IMG/VR virus record: IMGVR_UViG_3300019487_000022
Location: 59,807 to 123,806 of that record
DNA length: 64,000 nt
Source: a virus
Direction: 5' to 3' (one strand)
Shown: in pieces, positions 57,148 to 63,731 of the stretch
Numbering within the stretch: the stretch's first letter is position 1
Layout of the letters: each line of letters begins with the position of its first letter
The notes under the pieces: generated by a model
What the model was told of the DNA's origin: nothing
Database searches by the model: none
Seen by the model: only the letters and a program-made list of their open reading frames with translations
Program-made: the position numbers and the translations under genes

Positions 57148-57230
57148 GCGCCGGACAGGATTCGAACCTGTGAACCCATTAGGGATCTGTTTTACAGACA
57201 GACTGCTTTAAGCCACTTGCATACCGACGC
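57148..57230 (-). tRNA. tRNA-Tyr, anticodon GUA (copy 2)
   Basis: GCGTCGG/CCGGCGC acceptor (one G-U), anticodon arm TCTGT-CTGTAAA-ACAGA, variable arm CCC..GGG, T-loop TTCGAAT. Confidence 0.9.
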
Positions 57231-57234
57231 AAAT

Positions 57235-57411
57235 TTAAACAATTGTCGTTTTTCTCTTTTCTGATTTTGGAAAAAATATTAATTCAAATATATTTATTTC
57301 CATTACATCATCTGGTCCAGGTCTTTTACCGTTCAGTAGTATTGATTTTTGTTCAAGCCACCGTCTCTTTTCAGAATTAGATGCCTTTTCACAAGGTTTT
57401 TCAATTGACAT
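57235..57411 (-). CDS. Unknown small basic protein
   Basis: 58 residues from ATG 57409-57411 (MSIEKPCEKASNSEKRRWLE). An in-frame TTG 24 nt upstream is possible. Basic, no family recognised. Weak ribosome site. Confidence 0.45.
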   Translation of the reverse strand: MSIEKPCEKASNSEKRRWLEQKSILLNGKRPGPDDVMEINIFELIFFPKSEKRKTTIV

Positions 57412-57498
57412 AGGACAAAAATGAAAATTGAGCAACCATTCTAAAACCGAACCTTTGATAAACCATCCTCCGTTTCATCATTTCTCCATATAAAATAA

Positions 57499-57528
57499 AA
57501 AAGCCCAGTTTTTTAGGACTGGGCTTTT
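57499..57528. terminator. Bidirectional Rho-independent terminator
   Basis: AAAAGCCCAGT (57499-57509) pairs with ACTGGGCTTTT (57518-57528) around an 8-nt loop, with A- and T-runs on both flanks, so it can work on either strand. Confidence 0.85.
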
Positions 57529-57539
57529 CAGGAAACTGT

Positions 57540-57657
57540 TATTGTTCGTTTTACCGTTACATAACAGAACCAGCCCAGCTATTGCTATACGAAAGCAATA
57601 GACTATAATAACATGAGCTGGATAATGATAAGTTACGGTTCATTTTAAATCTCTACC
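57540..57657 (-). other. Intergenic interval with nested hairpin and possible 28-codon ORF
   Basis: Contains CCAGCT/AGCTGG enclosing CTATTGC/GCAATAG, a nested hairpin, and a possible ORF starting MNRNLSLSSSCYYSLLLSYS that ends before the terminator. Nothing firmer is supported. Confidence 0.3.
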
Positions 57658-57891
57658 TTACATATTTTCTAATGGAGTACATCTACCCTCTTTGTACGCC
57701 TCAACTATTGCCATCATTTCAGAACAAAACTTGTCTGCAAATGATGAATCATGTTGTATTTTAGACCAAAATTCTTCTCGTGATTCATCCAAAAAATTGC
57801 TTGTTGTGAAATTTATTGCAACAAGACCTTGTTTTCGTTCTTCTTTTAACCAATCACAAAATTTCTGCTGAATCTCGGTCATTGCATCCAT
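57658..57891 (-). CDS. Unknown small protein
   Basis: 77 residues with EIQQKFCDWLKEERKQGLVA, FWSKIQHDSSFADKFCSEMM. Preceded by a TCTCCAG-type promoter. No family recognised. Confidence 0.6.
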   Translation of the reverse strand: MDAMTEIQQKFCDWLKEERKQGLVAINFTTSNFLDESREEFWSKIQHDSSFADKFCSEMMAIVEAYKEGRCTPLENM

Positions 57892-57894
57892 TAT

Positions 57895-57919
57895 TCTTAT
57901 GTCATCAGTTCTCTGGAGA
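57895..57919 (-). promoter_or_regulatory. TCTCCAG-type promoter
   Basis: TCTCCAG (minus, 57913-57919), 13 nt, TAAGAATAATGG running into the start of the gene at 57891. A hairpin (ATTTTATC/GATAAAAT, near 57970) that may terminate the protease gene lies further upstream. Confidence 0.45.
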
Positions 57920-57992
57920 TTCCTTCAACAAATTCACAAAATTTATTGAAAATAAAGTTTAAACCTTATTTTATCACATAAAACCGATAAAA

Positions 57993-58973
57993 TCAAGCAA
58001 CAGCAATAAATTTAGACAAATTTATAATTTCACATCTATAAGGGCTACCAGATGCTGCCATTACAGCGTTTATTTCATCCACATGTAAATGAACAGCTAA
58101 TCCTTTGCCTGGACCCCCGTTTGCAGACCTTAATAACGTGACAACAACAGGATCATAATCTATATAAGATAGAACTGGATTGCCTGAATCAAGGTTTACA
58201 ACGTCTTCATAAAATGGCATTCTTGGACCAAAAGGTTGAATCATTGTTGTACTTTTATCATAAGGTCCACGTAAAGCTCTAATATTAGATATCAGAGCTT
58301 TTTCTTCTTGATCTGTAACTAGAACAGGAAAACCAGATGCTAGTTTATCAATATATTTTTCGCAATCAGCAGGAAGAATTTTCGCATGTTTAATGGATGT
58401 TGGAACATCATTAGCAAAATATCCTATTCTAAAATCTGAAAAGCCAACTCGCCAACTGTTAATTTGAGTAGCGTCAATAACTTCGTCATTTTCAGTAATA
58501 AATCTAATATCGCATGGAGGCCAGATGGCATAATGTTCTGTGTATAATATATGCCTTGGAGAAATTAATACGCCTCCACCGCCAAATCCATATTTGGAGT
58601 TATAAGGACTAATACAAGTTTTATTCAACGAAGCTGCCCAACAGGATTTATTTCTTTTATATATCTTCTTAGCATGATCCTGAACTTCATATATTAATTT
58701 ATGAGAAGCATTTTTACCGACGATAAGTTTATCAATGATATTCGTTGTATTCTGACGTACCGTTTCTTTAGGTATATTTGGCTGGGGTTTGTTATAGTTG
58801 CTAGCTAATATGCTTAAGTCTGCAAGATCTACATCTCCGTCACCATCAAAATCTCCTTGTTCCCAAGAAGCCCCTGTTTTTTTTCCGTAATTGGAAGAAA
58901 GTTTACCTAAATCAGTGAGATCTACGTCTCCATCACGATCAGCGTCACCTGGTACTGGTTTATCTTCGGGCAT
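57993..58973 (-). CDS. Dockerin-repeat trypsin-like serine protease
   Basis: 326 residues, no signal peptide visible. Residues 9-62 are two calcium-binding dockerin-type repeats in the style common in Planctomycetes: GDADRDGDVDLTDLGKLSSN and GDFDGDGDVDLADLSILASN. Residues 85-326 look like a chymotrypsin-fold protease: GGGVLISPRHILYTEHYA (H147), GFSDFRIGYF (D180) and NLDSGNPVLS (S263 in a DSGNP nucleophile loop). Catalytic triad therefore appears intact. The gene is translated from a ribosome site inside a hairpin. Could be a virion-associated or host-directed protease, or a moron expressed for host cell-surface interaction. Confidence 0.8.
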   Translation of the reverse strand: MPEDKPVPGDADRDGDVDLTDLGKLSSNYGKKTGASWEQGDFDGDGDVDLADLSILASNYNKPQPNIPKETVRQNTTNIIDKLIVGKNASHKLIYEVQDHAKKIYKRNKSCWAASLNKTCISPYNSKYGFGGGGVLISPRHILYTEHYAIWPPCDIRFITENDEVIDATQINSWRVGFSDFRIGYFANDVPTSIKHAKILPADCEKYIDKLASGFPVLVTDQEEKALISNIRALRGPYDKSTTMIQPFGPRMPFYEDVVNLDSGNPVLSYIDYDPVVVTLLRSANGGPGKGLAVHLHVDEINAVMAASGSPYRCEIINLSKFIAVA

Positions 58974-58977
58974 AAAA

Positions 58978-59009
58978 ACACCTCATAGTATTTGCTTACT
59001 ATGAGGTGT
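58978..59009 (-). promoter_or_regulatory. Hairpin containing the ribosome site of the dockerin-protease gene
   Basis: Arms 58978-58990 and 58997-59009 pair perfectly over 13 bp with a 6-nt loop. In the minus transcript the 3' arm ends GAGGUGU and is followed by U-run and AUG (58971-58973), so the Shine-Dalgarno is inside the stem. The U-run also makes it look like a Rho-independent terminator. Confidence 0.7.
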
Positions 59010-59028
59010 GGTTTAAATCCTTTTATAT

Positions 59029-59224
59029 AATGTTAGGGCTAAGACTATCCTTAATATAAATCCATTTCTGAATGTATATTAAAGAAAAAGAGTAAAAGAT
59101 TGTGTCTTACGGATTGCATTTTGCACCTTGTAGAACGATGTATCATGTATCTTGAGGCGCAATCGATTTCCGTATAAAACGATTTGTTTTATTTACACCT
59201 TCTTGTCATCTTCGCCCTAACATT
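59029..59224 (-). ncRNA. Candidate structured noncoding RNA
   Basis: 196 nt without a plausible gene. Ends form an 11-bp closing helix (AATGTTAGGGC at 59029-59039 with GCCCTAACATT at 59214-59224). Inside are a TTAATATA/TATATTAA hairpin and a helix pairing TACGG-ATTGC with GCAAT-CCGTA across a 6-nt bulge. Strand unproven; drawn minus because of neighbours. Could be a phage small RNA or a regulatory leader for the dockerin-protease gene. Confidence 0.5.
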
Positions 59225-59230
59225 TGTTCC

Positions 59231-59464
59231 TTAGAGAAATTTCTTTTTCTTTTTAGGCTTTTTAAGAATAGCCCAACGGCATTCTATTTTTTGACAGACA
59301 GGACATGGCTTATATCTTTTTCTGTCTGTTTCTTGCATTGAAAGGATTTCTTTTATATCTAACTTAAATGACCAATGAAAATAATCACGTTGATGATCTG
59401 GTTTACAACGATTATTCCATTCCCAATAACGGTTCTTTATCTTACGAACTAAATTATTAAACAT
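59231..59464 (-). CDS. Unknown basic Cys protein
   Basis: 77 residues with a CPVCQKIEC pattern near the C-terminus and a Lys tail (LKKPKKKKKFL). It begins MFNNLVRKIKNRYWEWNNRC. No family recognised. Confidence 0.6.
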   Translation of the reverse strand: MFNNLVRKIKNRYWEWNNRCKPDHQRDYFHWSFKLDIKEILSMQETDRKRYKPCPVCQKIECRWAILKKPKKKKKFL

Positions 59465-59471
59465 TTATTTA

Positions 59472-59954
59472 TTATCCTGCAATCATATCTATAGTAATAT
59501 CTTTGGTGTAGTTAAACTTATCAATTTGATTTTGTATCCTATCAATTTCTCGCTGTATATCTAATTTTGTTTGTTCTACTTCTTGTTTTTTAATACAAGC
59601 ATCAAAGTTACTAGGTTCCGATTCGTATTTATCTTTTACTTTTCCGTGCTTTGTATCTACAGTACCCCAAAACATCATATCATCTTTTAATTCTGCTAGC
59701 TTAAGTATATCTGGACGGATACTTTGGCTTTCGTCCCACAATACGAGTTTCAATTGGATTAGATGAGTTTTTAATTCTTCTCTACGTTGAACAAGTGTAT
59801 TTATGTCTACCCCGTCTCTATTGGCAAATGCTTCATTCTCGAAAATTTCTACAGAGTTATATTTCGCAATCTCTGAAGAAACTTTTGTTAGTTCCTGTAT
59901 AACACGTTTTTTGTAGACCAACGCTTGAGCAATCGAGAGAGTGGTAACAGCCAT
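59472..59954 (-). CDS. Unknown coiled-coil protein
   Basis: 160 residues. SIAQALVYKKRVIQELTKVS and VDINTLVQRREELKTHLIQL, then VEQTKLDIQREIDRIQNQID: long helices typical of coiled coils. A weak resemblance to DIP1984-type proteins (N-terminal ALVxRxxL) is noted but not trusted. Confidence 0.65.
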   Translation of the reverse strand: MAVTTLSIAQALVYKKRVIQELTKVSSEIAKYNSVEIFENEAFANRDGVDINTLVQRREELKTHLIQLKLVLWDESQSIRPDILKLAELKDDMMFWGTVDTKHGKVKDKYESEPSNFDACIKKQEVEQTKLDIQREIDRIQNQIDKFNYTKDITIDMIAG

Positions 59955-59984
59955 GTTTAAAATCCTTTTGTTGTTCTTAAAATA

Positions 59985-60009
59985 TAAATTTGAAAGTAGC
60001 CGCTGGAGA
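59985..60009 (-). promoter_or_regulatory. TCTCCAG-type promoter
   Basis: TCTCCAG (minus, 60003-60009), 13 nt, ATTTATATTTTA, about 40 nt upstream of the coiled-coil gene start at 59954. Confidence 0.45.
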
Positions 60010-60041
60010 TTCTAATATGTATATTTTCACTTTAAATAAGA

Positions 60042-60072
60042 AAGACTGCCAACAATTATTGTTGGCAGTCTT
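60042..60072. terminator. 14-bp hairpin terminator
   Basis: AAGACTGCCAACAA pairs perfectly with TTGTTGGCAGTCTT around a 3-nt loop (60042-60072). On the minus strand it follows the outer-membrane protein gene and is trailed by T-rich sequence. Confidence 0.8.
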
Positions 60073-60101
60073 GGTATCCTAAACTATCTTCTATATCCAA
60101 A

Positions 60102-60605
60102 TTAGAAGCGGAAACCTACGCCCAATCCGTACACAAATGCCCCATCATCGAAGCCGTCTTCAAGAGGTACTTCATATTGAACAATACCGTAAATATATGT
60201 GGTATCGTTAACGAAATACTTAACGCCTGCTTCAGGTCCACCGATCCATTCATCCTGTACGCAGTCACCATATTGATAACCAACGCTTACACCAACAAAT
60301 GGTTGCCAACGTTGTAAATCAAAATGATACTGAGCAAAACCGACAGTAGCACCATTTACTACTGAATCGCTTCCCTCACTATCAGACCAATTTACAGTCT
60401 GACGAAGACCGAATTCCACTTCTTTCGTAGTGAAATAGCCAATACCAACAGTAGCGCCAAGCGAATTGCTATCAAAATCGTTATCGCTTGCACCGCTACC
60501 ATTGAGAGTCAAATCCCAGTTACCCTTTTCTGCCGCTTGCCCGAAAGCAAAAGACGACATCAAGGCGAGACTCAAAACAATAACAGATACGAACTTACGC
60601 AACAT
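60102..60605 (-). CDS. Outer-membrane beta-barrel protein
   Basis: 167 residues. Signal peptide MLRKFVSVIVLSLALMSSFA then FGQAAEKGNW (cleavage near residue 23). The mature part alternates polar and aromatic strands (LGATVGIGYFTTKEVEFGLR, WQPFVGVSVGYQYGDC, TYIYGIVQYEVP) and ends GAFVYGLGVGFRF, the C-terminal aromatic signature read by the outer-membrane insertion machinery. Predicted 8-strand barrel. Codons are more GC-rich than in its neighbours. Phage-encoded barrels of this kind can alter the cell surface, as Lom does in lambda. Confidence 0.85.
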   Translation of the reverse strand: MLRKFVSVIVLSLALMSSFAFGQAAEKGNWDLTLNGSGASDNDFDSNSLGATVGIGYFTTKEVEFGLRQTVNWSDSEGSDSVVNGATVGFAQYHFDLQRWQPFVGVSVGYQYGDCVQDEWIGGPEAGVKYFVNDTTYIYGIVQYEVPLEDGFDDGAFVYGLGVGFRF

Positions 60606-60753
60606 ATCGTAACTCCTTATAAAGATTTTTCTGTTCCACCATAGAACAGTTTGGGCAACATGCCCTTTATTACGAACTATGCATCATAACAGATGCTTCT
60701 ACCACTTTATAGGACTAAAACCTTTTCAGCGGGAGAGATCGTTTATACGAATT

Positions 60754-61749
60754 TCATTTTACATTGTTACCCACATTTTTGTTTACAGCCTTTGTGAAAA
60801 ACGAATTATTACTATTTTCCACATAAAATTTTCTTACAGGAAAAGCATCTTCATCTTTGTGATTTTTGAGCAACGTATTGTATTTTTTGATTAAACCTGG
60901 ACTTGCTTTTTTGTCTTTTTTGTCTTTTTTATCTTTTATTTTTCTCATTTTAGCAAAACTTTTTTCTATTTGTGAAAATGAGTATGTTTTTTCTTTCCCC
61001 GATTTAATATCTTGAGAAATTTTTGTTATTCTTTCTGCTTCTTGATTTCTTTTTGCAGGAGACCCATAAAATGTCATTTCAAAAAATATCGCATATAAAA
61101 TTTCCCACAGTATTAATCCATGTCCATCAAGATTTTTATGTACAATAAATGGTGGTTTTGCATTCTTTTTAATATCTTTCCACTCTGTAAAAAGAACAGT
61201 ATCTTTAATACGTAGTGGAAGATCTGCTATGGTGTTTAACGGAGAAAATCCAATAGAAAAGGTTTCTGTTTGAATTTTTTTAGTCTTTTCGCTGTCGAAT
61301 GGTTTTCTCCAACCGTACCCACCAAAATCAGTGTAAACCGAAAATGATTGTTCATCAGAATAATTATGCAACTCAGCTACTTTATAAAATTCCAGACCCA
61401 CCATTACATTATCTTCTGTGTTGGAAGAAGATAATAGTTGTTCTGGTTTTAAGGTGTGTAAAGATGATGTTTTTTCAATTTCTAACGATCCAATCTCTTT
61501 GAAGAAATCACCTAGTGGGAAAGAACCCAATGGACCAGAAAACAGACATTGTAATAAAAATTTGGTTTTATTAATATATCTAAATAAATCTCGTAGGGTA
61601 AAGTCTTTTCCTATTTTAATAGTAAAACCTAAATAAGATAATAATGAAGGGATAGTATATTCAGTGTAAATATTCTTCTCTTTATTATCTTTATCGCTTT
61701 TAATTTCAACCAAAACGATTTCGTGATTACGACAATATAAGTACTTCAT
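60754..61749 (-). CDS. Unknown protein with Lys/Asp repeat
   Basis: 331 residues, starting MKYLYCRNHEIVLVEIKSDK. A folded N-terminal region is followed by VHKNLDGHGLILWEILYAIF and a Lys/Asp stretch (MRKIKDKKDKKDKKASPG) at about 275-292. No family recognised. Confidence 0.7.
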   Translation of the reverse strand: MKYLYCRNHEIVLVEIKSDKDNKEKNIYTEYTIPSLLSYLGFTIKIGKDFTLRDLFRYINKTKFLLQCLFSGPLGSFPLGDFFKEIGSLEIEKTSSLHTLKPEQLLSSSNTEDNVMVGLEFYKVAELHNYSDEQSFSVYTDFGGYGWRKPFDSEKTKKIQTETFSIGFSPLNTIADLPLRIKDTVLFTEWKDIKKNAKPPFIVHKNLDGHGLILWEILYAIFFEMTFYGSPAKRNQEAERITKISQDIKSGKEKTYSFSQIEKSFAKMRKIKDKKDKKDKKASPGLIKKYNTLLKNHKDEDAFPVRKFYVENSNNSFFTKAVNKNVGNNVK

Positions 61750-61775
61750 GGTTTAGTTCTAAAATTAAATTAAGA

Positions 61776-61928
61776 TTACGTAGAATGGGAACGTTTAAAC
61801 ATTCCTTTAGATTTGTCTGAGGTTTTAGAAGACGGTTTATCACCAGTCTTACTAAGGCTTTTTCCAGATGGTTTAAATATCTTTCCGGTTTTCTTATCAG
61901 TTGGATTATATCCGTCTTTTTTTAACAT
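61776..61928 (-). CDS. Small basic protein
   Basis: 50 residues, ATG at 61926-61928 with AGGA upstream. Begins MLKKDGYNPTDKKTGKIFKP and is Lys/Ser-rich throughout, with no hydrophobic core. Likely unstructured. Confidence 0.5.
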   Translation of the reverse strand: MLKKDGYNPTDKKTGKIFKPSGKSLSKTGDKPSSKTSDKSKGMFKRSHST

Positions 61929-61951
61929 TTTATTTTCCTATAAATTATCAA

Positions 61952-62023
61952 GCCTACGGTGGGAATTGAACCCACGATCTCCATATTACGAGTATGGCGC
62001 TTTGCCAGCTAAGCTACGAAGGC
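61952..62023 (-). tRNA. tRNA-Thr, anticodon CGU
   Basis: GCCTTCG/CGTAGGC acceptor (one mismatch), anticodon arm CCATA-CTCGTAA-TATGG, T-loop TTCAATT. Reads ACG. Confidence 0.88.
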
Positions 62024-62027
62024 GAAT

Positions 62028-62324
62028 TTAATAATGAACGCCTAATGGTCTTTTAGTATTCGTCTCACTAGCCACAATTAAAAACCATGACTGTCTGAAT
62101 TTACTCCATCTCACCATCCGCCAGCCATTAGTATAAGAGCCAACAGTAATATCGAGCCAGGGAATCTGCAAAAACGATAAATAACGATCTACCCAATTTT
62201 GCATCTTCCTCATTTGTGCTTCAAATGCTTCTTTTATCAAAGGAGTAAAAGAAGCAAGAATTAAAGCATCGTTTAATTCATCCACTGTTTTATCGACCCT
62301 ATTAAGAAGATAATCGTTATTCAT
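62028..62324 (-). CDS. Unknown small protein
   Basis: 98 residues with NALILASFTPLIKEAFEAQM, VDRYLSFLQIPWLDITVGSY then GWRMVRWSKFRQSWF. Overlaps the next gene upstream by 8 nt. No family recognised. Confidence 0.6.
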   Translation of the reverse strand: MNNDYLLNRVDKTVDELNDALILASFTPLIKEAFEAQMRKMQNWVDRYLSFLQIPWLDITVGSYTNGWRMVRWSKFRQSWFLIVASETNTKRPLGVHY

Positions 62325-62535
62325 AACATTTTATACCAGATAATATAATACGCAATCTTTTATGCCATTTATAAATTAAACCTCTATAATTAACACTTTG
62401 TGCTAATTCAAGTCTATCGCAGATTGTTTGTTTGGTTTTTTCTAATCTTCGTATCTCTTCTAAATTGCGCTTTCTTACTATTGGTCTTGCACCCCATAAT
62501 CCAGGACGTATGAGGATCCATTTATAACGACGCAT
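62317..62535 (-). CDS. Unknown small basic protein
   Basis: 72 residues, Arg-rich (RRYKWILIRPGLWGARPIVR then KRNLEEIRRLEKTKQTICDR). Sits 3 nt from the tRNA-Thr(GGU) gene. No family recognised. Confidence 0.55.
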   Translation of the reverse strand: MRRYKWILIRPGLWGARPIVRKRNLEEIRRLEKTKQTICDRLELAQSVNYRGLIYKWHKRLRIILSGIKCYE

Positions 62536-62537
62536 AA

Positions 62538-62610
62538 GCTAGTGGCGAGAATCGAACTCGCGACCTCTTCCGTACCAAGGAAGCGTTCTACCAGACTGAA
62601 CTACACCAGC
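62538..62610 (-). tRNA. tRNA-Thr, anticodon GGU
   Basis: GCTGGTG/CACTAGC acceptor (one G-U), anticodon arm CTTCC-TTGGTAC-GGAAG, T-loop TTCGATT. Reads ACC/ACU. Confidence 0.9.
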
Positions 62611-62620
62611 ATAATTAATA

Positions 62621-62736
62621 GAAGAAGGAATTTCACCCTCGACAATTAAGATACCTTAGAATTTCCTAATTGCTGGCGGCTACATCCTCTAAGGTTAGTC
62701 TCGCCGCCCTCTTAAGCCAGAACTACTCCACTTCTT
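62621..62736 (-). ncRNA. Candidate structured RNA upstream of tRNA-Thr
   Basis: 116 nt with no ORF. Terminal AAGAAG/CTTCTT pairing encloses a GGCGGC/GCCGCC helix (62675-62708) and a CAATTA/TAATTG hairpin (62643-62672). A TCTCCAG element at 62744-62750 (minus) points at it. Resembles a decayed or unusual tRNA or a small phage RNA; no anticodon arm can be assigned. Confidence 0.4.
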
Positions 62737-62852
62737 ATTATTTCTGGAGAAACCTTCTTTTTGCACTTATATTAGCCGATTAAACAAAAGGAATACCTAT
62801 TAAATAATCACAATTAAATTATAAGAAAATATTTCACACTCAATAAACTTTT

Positions 62853-63713
62853 ATGGCTAGTTTTATTACCTACAAAAATGTTCAGATATTAGCACAAACC
62901 CCAAAAGGTAGTGCGGGACAGATTCTTAACAATAATTTTAAGAATATCGCAGATGTTTTAGAACAATTAACTGTAGATGTAGAGGGTGCAAGCGGTTTTT
63001 CGGGGTATTCTGGTTCTGGTTATTCTGGATACAGCGGTTTAGGATTATCGGGATACTCTGGTTATTCTAGTACATCAGGATATTCTGGACCATCAGGTTA
63101 TTCGGGTTACTCAAGTACATCAGGTTATAGTGGTTACAGCGGAAGATCAGGTTATTCAGGATACAGCGCTTATTCTGGATATTCTGGAAGATCAGGTTAT
63201 TCAGGTTATAGTGCTTATAGTGGTTATAGTGGGATATCCGGTTATTCTGGCTATTCAGGAAGATCAGGTTATTCTGGCTATAGTGGCTATTCTAGTTTGT
63301 CCGGCTATTCAGGATACAGTGCCTCATCAGGATATTCGGGATATTCAGGCACAGTAGATGGTTCGGTAGAATCAATAGTATTTGGTATAGATGGTGGTGG
63401 AGGTCCAATTACAACTGGTAGCAAATTGTATCGCATAATAGATTTCTCTGGCACGATAACAGGATGGACTATAGTTTCAGATCAAACTGGAAGTATTGTT
63501 TTAGACATAAAAAGAGCTACTTATTCTGATTTTCCAACCACTACATCAATTGCAGGATCCGAAAAACCTACACTATCTTCTGCTAGAAAAAATCAAGATA
63601 ATTCCCTTTCAACATGGACAACTTCTCTTTCAGCGGGAGATATATTAGAATTCGTTGTAGATTCAGTTTCTGCGGTTGAAAAAGTTGTTGTTAGTATAAA
63701 AACTACAAGATAA
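62853..63713 (+). CDS. Tail-fibre-type protein with GYS tandem repeats
   Basis: 286 residues. Residues 1-45 form a short adaptor (MASFITYKNVQILAQTPKGS, IADVLEQLTVDVEG). Residues 47-168 are about forty copies of G-Y-S triplets (SGYSGYSG with RS, TS, LS variants), a collagen-like triplet repeat common in phage fibres. Residues 170-286 are a beta-rich end domain (FGIDGGGGPITTGSKLYRII, TSLSAGDILEFVVDSVSAVE). Likely trimeric. Plus strand, opposite to the virion module. Confidence 0.85.
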   Translation: MASFITYKNVQILAQTPKGSAGQILNNNFKNIADVLEQLTVDVEGASGFSGYSGSGYSGYSGLGLSGYSGYSSTSGYSGPSGYSGYSSTSGYSGYSGRSGYSGYSAYSGYSGRSGYSGYSAYSGYSGISGYSGYSGRSGYSGYSGYSSLSGYSGYSASSGYSGYSGTVDGSVESIVFGIDGGGGPITTGSKLYRIIDFSGTITGWTIVSDQTGSIVLDIKRATYSDFPTTTSIAGSEKPTLSSARKNQDNSLSTWTTSLSAGDILEFVVDSVSAVEKVVVSIKTTR

Positions 63714-63731
63714 TAATCAAGGATAGTATTA

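Noticed and set aside
59472-59954. DIP1984-family assignment
   Set aside because: Only a weak N-terminal resemblance; coiled-coil composition alone explains it.
62985-63360. CRISPR-like array
   Set aside because: The repeats are in-frame GYS triplets inside a protein gene, with no spacer pattern.
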